Shown here: positions 16,209-23,106 of the stretch, piece after piece
Position numbering within the stretch: position 1 is the first letter of the stretch
Layout: the number at the start of each line of letters is the position of its first letter
Source: Saccharofermentans sp.
GTDB lineage: Bacteria > Bacillota_A > Clostridia > Saccharofermentanales > Saccharofermentanaceae
Direction of reading: 5' to 3'
Length of the DNA stretch: 41,921 nucleotides
Assembly: GCA_024695565.1 (NCBI GenBank)
Contig: JAILHX010000098.1
Span: forward strand, 1-41,921
The notes under the pieces: model-generated
Databases searched by the model: none
The model's input: the letters and a program-made list of their open reading frames with translations, nothing else
Told to the model about the DNA's origin: nothing
Position numbers and translations under genes: made by a program

Positions 16209-18134
16209 TTACAGATTATCAGCGCTCTTAGAGAGCAGTTCGGTGTTGTACTTGAGGAATCTCTCAAGACCTTCGCTGTCAAGAGATCCGTGAGCAAGCT
16301 TAGCCTGATCGTAGATGTGCTGTGCCAGGCGGTCAGCCTCTTCCTTCTTCGTGCCCATTGATTCAAGAGCCTCAAGCTTTGTAATGAGCGGGCTGTCGGT
16401 ATTAACGACAAGCTCTTCAGTCTCAGGGAACATGTCAGCCATATCCTCAGCGGACATGTTGTTCATTGACATCATTCTCTCATACTGGGCGCGCATTTCC
16501 TTCATTCTTCTGTTGTGCTCTGCTTCGCGGATAAGAGCAGGAAGATTATCTTTTCCCATCTCCTGCGCGAAAACGATGAGCTTCTCATCGCCAACCGCAC
16601 TTCTGAAGAATTCCTTGAGCTTATTCTTGGTATCTTCATCAGCTTCATTGCCGGAAAGCTCTGAGTCAACTCTCTTGAACTTATAATCAGGCTTTCTCAT
16701 CTCGAGATAAGACATGAAGTTATTGTCGATCTCTTCATCCATCACAACAACTTCATAGCCGTCGTTCTTACTCATCTCAACATAAGCAGCCTGTGCCTTG
16801 GGATCAGTTGTATATCTGATAGTCTTCTTATCTTCTGAAGTAAGTTCTACCAATGTCTTAAACGCGCCGTCGACAGTCTTGAAGAGGCAGATGCCGTCGA
16901 CCTTATCGAAGAACTTCTCTTCCTTCATCATGCCGTACTTGACGAATACGGAGATATCGGACCAGTACTTCTCATAATCTTCTCTCTGCTTCTTGAAGAG
17001 GTCGTTAAGCTTATCGGATACCTTCTTGATGATGTGGCCTGAAAGCTTCTTAACATACTCATCCTGCTGCAGTGCCGAACGTGAGACATTGAGCGGGAGA
17101 TCAGAACAGTCAAGGCATCCCTGCAAGAGGAACAGGAAATCCGGAATGATCTCTTCAATGTTATCTGCAACGAATATCTGGTGATTATAGATCTTGATCC
17201 TTCCCTCAAGTGACTGATAGATGTTGTCTGTCTTGGGGAAATAAAGAATACCCTGCAGCGTGAACGGATAATCCATGTTGAGGTGGATCCAGAAAAGAGG
17301 ATCCCTGCCGTCATTAAATACGCTGTGGTAGAACTGCTTATATTCAGATTCCGTGCACTCTGAAGGCTTCTTTGTCCACAGAGGTGATTTATTGTTTACG
17401 GGAACATAAGAGATCGGTGAAGGCTGATATGTCTCGCCCTTCTCCTCAGCTTCCTTCTTACGCTTCTGCTCGGCTTCCTCATGAAGTCTGTCAGACTTGG
17501 TATCAACAAAGTAGATGTCTGCAGGTGCAAAGTAGCAATACTTGCGGATAGTCATTCTGATCGTTGCAGAATCGAAGATCTTGACCGCATCTTCCGAGAG
17601 CTTGAGGGTAATTACGGTACCTCTTGTCTCTTTATCAGACGGCAATATCTCAAAATCCATACCGTCACCAGACTTCCAGATTACAGGCTCAGAACCTTCG
17701 ATGAAGCTCTTTGTGTTGATAGTAACTTCGTCAGCTACCATGAATGCTGAATAGAATCCTAAGCCGAAGTGACCGATGATGCCTGTCTTATCAGTTGATT
17801 CCTGCTGATATTTGGTAACAAAATCAAGAGCTCCCGAGAATGCGATCTGGTTGATATACTTCTCAACCTCATTCTCAGTCATGCCGATACCATTATCTTC
17901 GAATGAGATAGTCTTGTTATCGTCATCGTAAGTAACTGTGATCCTGTAATCCTGATCCTGCTGTTCCTTCTCTGCCTTACCGAGCTCAACAAGTCTTCTG
18001 TGCTTTGCTATGGCATCAGCGCAGTTAGATACGAGCTCACGGATGAAGATATCCTTATCCTCATAAAGCCATTGTCTGATAACCGGAAAAATATTCTCTG
18101 TCGTAACTGATATCTTTCCTGATTTAGCCTCCAT
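16209..18134 (-). CDS. htpG: Hsp90-family chaperone HtpG
   Basis: This 641-residue protein is full length for HtpG. The GHKL ATPase domain shows ELVSNCADAIAKHRR near 35-49, EDNGIGMTENEVE near 80-92, and GHFGLGFYSAFMVADEV with GTVITLKL. The middle domain contains NVSRSALQQDEYVKK, and the C-terminal dimerisation domain follows. HtpG is an ATP-dependent cytosolic chaperone. It has an excellent ribosome binding site (GGAGGTGG, 5 bases before ATG). It lies 19 bases after the aminotransferase and 26 bases before purL. I see no CIRCE or other stress operator immediately upstream, so it is probably transcribed with its neighbours. Confidence 0.95.
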   Translation of the reverse strand: MEAKSGKISVTTENIFPVIRQWLYEDKDIFIRELVSNCADAIAKHRRLVELGKAEKEQQDQDYRITVTYDDDNKTISFEDNGIGMTENEVEKYINQIAFSGALDFVTKYQQESTDKTGIIGHFGLGFYSAFMVADEVTINTKSFIEGSEPVIWKSGDGMDFEILPSDKETRGTVITLKLSEDAVKIFDSATIRMTIRKYCYFAPADIYFVDTKSDRLHEEAEQKRKKEAEEKGETYQPSPISYVPVNNKSPLWTKKPSECTESEYKQFYHSVFNDGRDPLFWIHLNMDYPFTLQGILYFPKTDNIYQSLEGRIKIYNHQIFVADNIEEIIPDFLFLLQGCLDCSDLPLNVSRSALQQDEYVKKLSGHIIKKVSDKLNDLFKKQREDYEKYWSDISVFVKYGMMKEEKFFDKVDGICLFKTVDGAFKTLVELTSEDKKTIRYTTDPKAQAAYVEMSKNDGYEVVVMDEEIDNNFMSYLEMRKPDYKFKRVDSELSGNEADEDTKNKLKEFFRSAVGDEKLIVFAQEMGKDNLPALIREAEHNRRMKEMRAQYERMMSMNNMSAEDMADMFPETEELVVNTDSPLITKLEALESMGTKKEEADRLAQHIYDQAKLAHGSLDSEGLERFLKYNTELLSKSADNL

Positions 18135-18153
18135 TTATACCACCTCCAAATTA

Positions 18154-19017
18154 TTATCCGATCAGGCTCTTCTTCGTAGCCTCAATATATTCAGATGTAT
18201 ATTCCTGATACATCTTAGAGATCATCTGCAAAACATTGTTCTTTGCAGACTTAAATTCATAATCATCAATGAATCTTACAGGCAGGATGTCAAAAGGCGT
18301 GCTGCTTACAAATACGGCATCAGATTGCGTATCAAGCTCTTCAGGCGCAAATGTGCCTATCTCAAGTTCGAGGCCTGAACGCTTAAGAGCTTCCATAACT
18401 CTCTTCCTTGTAATACCTATAAGGATCTTGGAATCAGGAGCCGAATAGACCTTGCCGTTTCTTATAACGAACAGATTGGACATAGAGCCCTCGTAGAGCT
18501 TGCCTTCGTTATCGGTAAGAACGAGTTCAAAAGGAAGTCCGTGTGAATTCTCCTGCTTAAACTTCTCGTTGACCGTCGTCTTATAGTCTCCCCTGAATAT
18601 CTTAAGATTTGGAGTCTTCCTCTCCCAGTTAAGAATACTTGTGTTTATGCCGTGCTCGAAAAGTTCTTCCCCGGGCAAAGTAATATCTGCCTGATGTATA
18701 AGTAATACTTCATTAGTAAGTACAATTCTTATAGAACCTTCTTTAACTCCATCAAGACCTATGAAGCTGTATGCTTCAGATAAGATCTTAGCCGTATCGA
18801 CAGGAAAACCCTCGAGGCCCATAACTGAATTAACGAGTCTTGCGAGGTGATCTTCAGCGAATAAAAGAACACCGTCTTTTACCCTGACGGTCTCATAATA
18901 TATTCTGGTATCAACGGGTTTTACGAGAGATTCTGTCAGTTCCGAGCTGACTCTGTAATACTTGCCGCAATAAAGATAGCCCTTGCCGGTCAGATGTTCC
19001 ATCAATGGATAAGCCAT
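18154..19017 (-). CDS. PLP-dependent class IV aminotransferase / aminodeoxychorismate lyase-like
   Basis: This 287-residue fold-type IV PLP enzyme belongs to the same family as branched-chain aminotransferases, D-amino acid aminotransferase and 4-amino-4-deoxychorismate lyase (PabC). Visible features are VDTRIYYETVRVKDGVLLFAEDHLARL near the N-terminus, the Schiff-base lysine in FRGDYKTTVNEKFKQ, the cofactor-contacting LYEGSMSNLFVI and the phosphate-cup GITRKRVME. Which substrate it uses is not decidable here. ATG 19017 is chosen with GGGAG about 12 bases upstream; a longer frame from 19065 adds 16 unfamily-like residues. It heads the minus-strand run that includes htpG and purL and diverges from argG. 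Confidence 0.8.
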   Translation of the reverse strand: MAYPLMEHLTGKGYLYCGKYYRVSSELTESLVKPVDTRIYYETVRVKDGVLLFAEDHLARLVNSVMGLEGFPVDTAKILSEAYSFIGLDGVKEGSIRIVLTNEVLLIHQADITLPGEELFEHGINTSILNWERKTPNLKIFRGDYKTTVNEKFKQENSHGLPFELVLTDNEGKLYEGSMSNLFVIRNGKVYSAPDSKILIGITRKRVMEALKRSGLELEIGTFAPEELDTQSDAVFVSSTPFDILPVRFIDDYEFKSAKNNVLQMISKMYQEYTSEYIEATKKSLIG

Positions 19018-19069
19018 TAGAGTCCAAATCTCCCAAAAGATTATTCGGTGCATATTATGCCACATATGA

Positions 19070-19079
19070 TTGTATACAA
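19070..19079. promoter_or_regulatory. Palindrome overlapping a -10-like box upstream of the aminotransferase
   Basis: TTGTATACAA is a perfect 10-base palindrome. On the minus strand it overlaps a -10-like TACAAT (plus 19069-19074), with only a weak -35 (TTCTAA) 17 bases upstream. It could be an operator or coincidental. The divergent gap 19018-19262 otherwise holds the argG control region. Confidence 0.3.
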
Positions 19080-19180
19080 AACCATCTTTTTTTAGAACAT
19101 TGAAAGAGCAAAAACATGCACAAAAAAATAATTCTTTTTCTTATTTGCTTTTATAAGACGCCGTTATTAAAATTTATGTG

Positions 19181-19209
19181 TTGACTTGCCGGGAATGCAA
19201 GTGTATGAT
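19181..19209 (+). promoter_or_regulatory. argG promoter
   Basis: TTGACT at 19181-19186 and TATGAT at 19204-19209 are separated by 17 bases, giving a start near 19216. The spacer carries a 6-base inverted repeat, ACTTGC (19184-19189) and GCAAGT (19197-19202), which overlaps the -35 box and might bind a second regulator. Confidence 0.75.
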
Positions 19210-19229
19210 ATGCGAAGTTTATACAGAAG

Positions 19230-19247
19230 CATGCATAAATATTCATA
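19230..19247. promoter_or_regulatory. ARG box (ArgR/AhrC operator)
   Basis: TGCAT-AAAT-ATTCA at 19232-19245 fits the ArgR half-site pattern TGAAT-N4-ATTCA with one mismatch. The site lies between the predicted transcription start and the ribosome binding site, where arginine-bound ArgR would block transcription of argG. No argR gene is in the window. Confidence 0.75.
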
Positions 19248-19262
19248 AATTGGAGGTGCCTT

Positions 19263-20477
19263 ATGGCAAAAGAAAAATTCTTACTGGCTTATTCAGGCGG
19301 ACTTGATACTTCTATCATCATCCCGTGGCTCCTTGAGCACTATGACTGTGAAGTCGTAGCTTACTGCGGCGAAGTCGGTGTTGGTGTAGATCACGACTAT
19401 CTTGAGAAGAAGGCTCTTAAGTGCGGAGCGGTCAAGTGCATTATCGAAGACATTTCAGAGGAGTTCGTTTCTGACTTTGTCTTCCCTACTCTCAAGGCTA
19501 ATGCAGTTTACGAGGGTAAGTACCTGCTTGGTACATCCATGGCACGTCCGGTTATCGCAAAGCACTTCGTTGAAGCAGCTCACGCTAACGGATGCACAAC
19601 TATCGTACACGGCTGCACAGGTAAGGGCAACGACCAGGTAAGATTCGAGCTCTCCATCAAGGCTCTTGATCCTGACATGAAGATATTAGCTCCCTGGAGG
19701 ATCTGGGATATCAAGTCACGTGACGAAGAGATCGACTACGCTCAGGCACGTGGAATCGACGTTCCTGTAACCAAGGAGAACAACTACTCCAAGGACGAGA
19801 ACCTCTGGCACCTCTCTCACGAAGGTATGGACTTGGAAGATCCTGCAAACGAGCCTGATCTCGACAAGATCTTGGAGCTCATGGTATCACCCGAGAAGGC
19901 ACCTGATACTCCTACATATGTAACCATCAAGTTCGAGAAGGGTATCCCTGTTGAAGTTGACGGACAGAAGCTCTCACCTGCTGACCTTTTGAGATACTGC
20001 AACAAGGTTGCTGCAGCTAACGGCGTAGGTATCGCTGACATCGTTGAGAACCGTCTTGTCGGCATGAAGAGCCGCGGCGTTTATGAGACTCCCGGCGGAA
20101 CACTTCTCTTCGCTGCTCACAGAGAGCTCGAGCTCTTAACAGTTGAGCGTGACACCATCCACTATAAGGACCTCATAGCTCAGAAGTTCTCCGAACTCGT
20201 ATACTACGGTCAGTGGTTCCACCCTTTGAGAGAAGCTCTCTCCGCATTCGTAGATAAGACACAGGAAGTTGTTACAGGTGAAGTTAAGATGAAGCTCTAT
20301 AAGGGCAACTGCACACCTGCAGGCACAACATCACCCTTCTCTCTCTACGATCCTGAGATCGCTACATTCGAGGCTGATGACGTTTACAACCAGGCAGACG
20401 CAGGCGGATTCATCAACTGCTTCGGTCTCCCTATGAAGGTCAACGCAAAGATGAAGCAGAAGAACGGTTTACTCTGA
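19263..20477 (+). CDS. argG: Argininosuccinate synthase
   Basis: This 404-residue enzyme joins citrulline and aspartate using ATP, the penultimate step of arginine synthesis. The N-type ATP pyrophosphatase motif is AYSGGLDTS at 9-17. The substrate-binding segments [27 protein letters not shown] and [18 protein letters not shown] are all present, and the length is normal. GGAGGTG lies just before the ATG. It is the first gene of the ARG-box-controlled operon. A strong intrinsic terminator follows, separating it from the acetyltransferase and argH. Codon use is markedly biased towards C-ending codons, as in highly expressed genes. Confidence 0.97.
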   Translation: MAKEKFLLAYSGGLDTSIIIPWLLEHYDCEVVAYCGEVGVGVDHDYLEKKALKCGAVKCIIEDISEEFVSDFVFPTLKANAVYEGKYLLGTSMARPVIAKHFVEAAHANGCTTIVHGCTGKGNDQVRFELSIKALDPDMKILAPWRIWDIKSRDEEIDYAQARGIDVPVTKENNYSKDENLWHLSHEGMDLEDPANEPDLDKILELMVSPEKAPDTPTYVTIKFEKGIPVEVDGQKLSPADLLRYCNKVAAANGVGIADIVENRLVGMKSRGVYETPGGTLLFAAHRELELLTVERDTIHYKDLIAQKFSELVYYGQWFHPLREALSAFVDKTQEVVTGEVKMKLYKGNCTPAGTTSPFSLYDPEIATFEADDVYNQADAGGFINCFGLPMKVNAKMKQKNGLL

Positions 20478-20497
20478 TTCTTTACTGAGATTTATGA

Positions 20498-20529
20498 GGG
20501 CTGTCTCTTATGTTGAGACAGCCCTTTTT
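20498..20529 (+). terminator. Intrinsic terminator between argG and the GNAT gene
   Basis: GGGCTGTCTC (20498-20507) pairs perfectly with GAGACAGCCC (20515-20524) around a 7-base loop and is followed by five T. Only 20 bases separate it from the next start codon, so downstream genes need read-through or a promoter inside argG. Confidence 0.9.
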
Positions 20530-20549
20530 AATTATTAAGGAGGCATCGT

Positions 20550-21008
20550 ATGCAGATTACATACAGGCTTATGACGATCGATGATTACGAGCAGGCATAT
20601 GATCTTTGGATCTTATGCGGCAACGGTCTTAATGATAAGGATGATTCAAAAGAAGGCATCGAGAAGTATCTTGTCCGTAACCCCTCCACTTCCTTTGTTG
20701 CCGTTTGTGAGGGCAAGGTTGTTGGTGTAATATTATGTGGACACGACGGCAGACGCGGAATCATCCAGCACGCCTGCGTATCACCTGATCACAGACGCGA
20801 AGGTATCGGCGGCAAGCTGGTTGATCTGGCTCTTGATTCTCTTAAGGCTGAGGGTATTAATAAAGTTCTTCTCGTCGCATTCAAAAAGAATGAGGGCGGC
20901 AACGCGTTCTGGGAATCCCAGGGATTTACGCTTCGTGAAGATCTGAACTATCGTAACAAAGCTTTGGCAGAGATGGTCAGGATCGATCCTGATTACATAA
21001 AGGAGTAA
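20550..21008 (+). CDS. GNAT-family N-acetyltransferase (YpeA-like) in the arginine operon
   Basis: The 152-residue GNAT fold shows the acetyl-CoA pyrophosphate-binding motif A HRREGIGGKLV (the R-x-x-G-x-G pattern), preceded by the strand IIQHACVSPDH. The later strand and helix NKVLLVAFKKNEGGNAFWESQGF are also visible. The GHDGRRG turn and overall length resemble YpeA-type acetyltransferases. It has a perfect AAGGAGG ribosome binding site and sits 4 bases before argH. Its position suggests acetylation of an arginine-pathway metabolite or protein, possibly a short N-acetylglutamate synthase. That is inference from context, and GNAT sequence alone does not give the substrate. Confidence 0.8.
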   Translation: MQITYRLMTIDDYEQAYDLWILCGNGLNDKDDSKEGIEKYLVRNPSTSFVAVCEGKVVGVILCGHDGRRGIIQHACVSPDHRREGIGGKLVDLALDSLKAEGINKVLLVAFKKNEGGNAFWESQGFTLREDLNYRNKALAEMVRIDPDYIKE

Positions 21009-21012
21009 GCAT

Positions 21013-22374
21013 ATGGCAAAGAAAATGTGGGCAGGACGCTTCGAGAAAGCGACCGACAAAGAAGTAAACGATTACAACTCTTCCCTTCCTTTTGACTGCA
21101 AGATGTACAGTCAGGACATAGAAGGTTCGATCGCTCATTCACAGATGCTCGCCAAGCAGGGCGTTATATCCGATAAGGATGCTGAGGATATCAAGAACGG
21201 TCTTCTCTCAATCAAGGAAGATATCGAATCCGGCAAGCTGACATTTAATTCAGATGCTGAAGATATCCATATGTTTATCGAAGAAGAGCTCACAAACCGT
21301 ATCGGTGATGCCGGCAAGCGCCTTCACACAGGACGCTCCAGAAATGACCAGGTCGCTTTGGACCAGCGTCTTTACATGGTTGATGAGGCCGTAGAGATCG
21401 TTGAGTTATTAGATGACCTGATCGATGTACTCGTTGATATTGCAAAGGCAAACATTGAGACATACATGCCCGGCTATACTCACCTTCAGAGAGCACAGCC
21501 CATCACATATGCTCACTATCTTTCAGCTTATATTGAGATGTTTAAGCGTGACATAGACCGTATTAATGAAGCTAAAGACCGTGCCAACGTCTCTCCGCTC
21601 GGATCCGGCGCTCTTGCAGGAACAACATATCCTCTTGACCGTGAGTTTGTTGCAGAGCAGCTCGGAATGAACGGCGTAACTCTCTGCTCTTTGGACGGCG
21701 TTGCTGACAGAGACTTTGCTATCGAGTTTGCTTCCGCATGCTCAATTCTCATGATGCACTTATCCAGAATGAGCGAAGAGATCATCCTCTATGCTTCACA
21801 GGAATTCAAGTTCTATGAATTAGACGACGCATATTCTACAGGTTCATCCATGATGCCCCAGAAGAAGAATCCTGATGTAGCAGAGCTTACCCGTGGTAAG
21901 ACCGGCCGCGTATATGGCGATCTTATCTCACTGCTCGTTATCATGAAGGGCCTGCCTCTTACATATAACAAGGACATGCAGGAAGTTCAGGAAGCAATGT
22001 TCGACTGCATCGACACTATAAAGGCAGTCCTTCCTCCCTTCACCGGCATGATCAAGACCATGACGATCCGGAAGGACAACATGGAAGCAGCTGCTCTTGG
22101 CGGATTTACGAACGCTACTGACCTTGCTGACTACCTTGTTAAGAAGGGACTTCCCTTCCGTGAGACTCACGCTATCTCAGGTAAGCTCGTTCATTACTGC
22201 ATCGAGAACGGCATCTCACTTCTTGATGTCTCACTCGATAAGCTTAAGGAGTTCTCTCCTGCATTCGAAGAAGATGTATACGATGCTATCTCCTTAAAGA
22301 CCTGCGTTGAAGGACGTAAGCTCATAGGAGGCCCTGCACCTGATACTGTTAAGAAATATTTAGACGAGATCTGA
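21013..22374 (+). CDS. argH: Argininosuccinate lyase
   Basis: The 453-residue lyase splits argininosuccinate into arginine and fumarate. It starts MAKKMWAGRFEKATDKEVNDYNSS, the usual ArgH N-terminus. It contains the substrate-binding HTGRSRNDQVALD, the GYTHLQRAQPITYAHY segment with the catalytic His, and the fumarase/ASL superfamily signature GSSMMPQKKNPDVAEL carrying the catalytic Ser. AAGGAG precedes the ATG. It closes the arginine operon and is followed by a perfect terminator. Confidence 0.97.
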   Translation: MAKKMWAGRFEKATDKEVNDYNSSLPFDCKMYSQDIEGSIAHSQMLAKQGVISDKDAEDIKNGLLSIKEDIESGKLTFNSDAEDIHMFIEEELTNRIGDAGKRLHTGRSRNDQVALDQRLYMVDEAVEIVELLDDLIDVLVDIAKANIETYMPGYTHLQRAQPITYAHYLSAYIEMFKRDIDRINEAKDRANVSPLGSGALAGTTYPLDREFVAEQLGMNGVTLCSLDGVADRDFAIEFASACSILMMHLSRMSEEIILYASQEFKFYELDDAYSTGSSMMPQKKNPDVAELTRGKTGRVYGDLISLLVIMKGLPLTYNKDMQEVQEAMFDCIDTIKAVLPPFTGMIKTMTIRKDNMEAAALGGFTNATDLADYLVKKGLPFRETHAISGKLVHYCIENGISLLDVSLDKLKEFSPAFEEDVYDAISLKTCVEGRKLIGGPAPDTVKKYLDEI

Positions 22375-22381
22375 ATTCAAG

Positions 22382-22408
22382 CAGGCTGCGGTAAGCAGCC
22401 TGTTTTTT
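22382..22408 (+). terminator. Intrinsic terminator of the arginine operon
   Basis: CAGGCTGC (22382-22389) and GCAGCCTG (22395-22402) form a perfect 8-base-pair stem with a GGTAA loop, followed by six T. The T-run overlaps the stop codon of the convergent RelE-like gene. On the minus strand the hairpin has no T-run, so it works for the plus strand only. Confidence 0.9.
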
Positions 22409-22664
22409 ATGGCTGATACTTAAATCTGAACAGCATCACCTTTTCATTCTCAATTCTATATAGCAGTCTGTAATCAGAATCGATAATACACTCACGGAAC
22501 CCTTCGTAACGGCCAAACAGATGCGTGTCTTCGAATTCCTCACTGACCTTGCCATGAAGCGATAACGATTCAACACAGGCACTTAAGTTCTTGATGTTTA
22601 ATCCACGCTTCCATGATTCGCTTAGATCATTCATAAACATTCTTGATGGAATAATATCTCTCAT
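22407..22664 (-). CDS. RelE/YafQ-family toxin, short and lacking expected catalytic residues
   Basis: This 85-residue product has the RelE/YafQ core: HLFGRYEGFRECIIDSDYRLLYRIENEKVMLFRF at 48-81. RelE-type toxins cut mRNA on the ribosome. Compared with E. coli YafQ as I remember it (His50, His63, Asp67, His87), His48 and Asp64 align. The position of His63 is Ile, and the protein ends at FKYQP before the RTGxH strand that carries His87. It may be a weak or inactive toxin, or belong to a subfamily with different residues. The start overlaps the antitoxin stop by 4 bases (ATGA). The stop lies in the T-run of the argH terminator. Confidence 0.75.
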   Translation of the reverse strand: MRDIIPSRMFMNDLSESWKRGLNIKNLSACVESLSLHGKVSEEFEDTHLFGRYEGFRECIIDSDYRLLYRIENEKVMLFRFKYQP

Positions 22665-22936
22665 ATTTTCATCGCCTCGAAAAAAAACTCGTCAAACGAA
22701 GAATACGACCTGTAGTTCTCAGGATTCTTCATCATGTCATCGTATTCAGCAAGAACCAGAAGCATCTCATTTGAAGGAATTCTTTTAATGTCAAAAGGGA
22801 TTCCTTCCGTATTCACAGCTGCTTTTAAGAACATGGTAACAGCAACGGACATATTCAGTCCGAGGTCAGAAAAGAGCTTATCTGCTTCCCGTTTAAGATC
22901 TTCATCAATGCGAAAATTGACATTGACAGTAGCCAT
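22661..22936 (-). CDS. RelB/DinJ-family antitoxin
   Basis: The 91-residue protein has the RelB/DinJ ribbon-helix-helix N-terminus: MATVNVNFRIDEDLKREADKLFSDLGLNMSVAVTMFLKAAVNTEGIPFDI. A C-terminal segment DEFFFEAMKI follows, which would wrap the toxin. It should neutralise the RelE-like partner and repress the operon. ATG 22936 has GGAGG at the right distance. A longer frame from 22990 adds 18 residues translated from the leader region and is rejected. Confidence 0.88.
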   Translation of the reverse strand: MATVNVNFRIDEDLKREADKLFSDLGLNMSVAVTMFLKAAVNTEGIPFDIKRIPSNEMLLVLAEYDDMMKNPENYRSYSSFDEFFFEAMKI

Positions 22937-22975
22937 TAGTCTGCCTCCTATAATCCATCTATTTGAATCAAGGAG

Positions 22976-22996
22976 AATCCTATATATCACAGGATT
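22976..22996. promoter_or_regulatory. Inverted-repeat operator candidate in the RelB/RelE leader
   Basis: AATCCT (22976-22981) and AGGATT (22991-22996) form a 6-base inverted repeat with a 9-base centre. It lies about 15-35 bases downstream of the start predicted from the minus-strand -10 TATAAT (plus 23019-23024). It sits between promoter and antitoxin gene, fitting autoregulation by the antitoxin. Confidence 0.45.
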
Positions 22997-23018
22997 ATTC
23001 CTAAACTCTAATAATCGA

Positions 23019-23052
23019 ATTATAGGAAAAAGCGCAAACGTTGTACCTACAA
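23019..23052 (-). promoter_or_regulatory. Promoter region of the RelB/RelE pair with a palindrome over the -35
   Basis: A consensus TATAAT occurs on the minus strand at plus 23019-23024. No good -35 hexamer is present. At that distance lies the palindrome TTGTA-CC-TACAA (23041-23052), which may recruit or exclude a regulator. Confidence 0.45.
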
Positions 23053-23106
23053 TGTAAAGAGTTGTTTTACGGTTTTCGAGGTTTCAGACCAAAAGTGTCC
23101 TAACAA

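Noticed and set aside
16135..18200. Stress operator (CIRCE or CtsR-like) for htpG
   Set aside because: No TTAGCACTC or heptad repeat is present upstream; the gene is 19 bases behind the aminotransferase gene.
23053..23106. Terminator after the solute-binding protein gene
   Set aside because: No stable stem followed by T residues on the minus strand.
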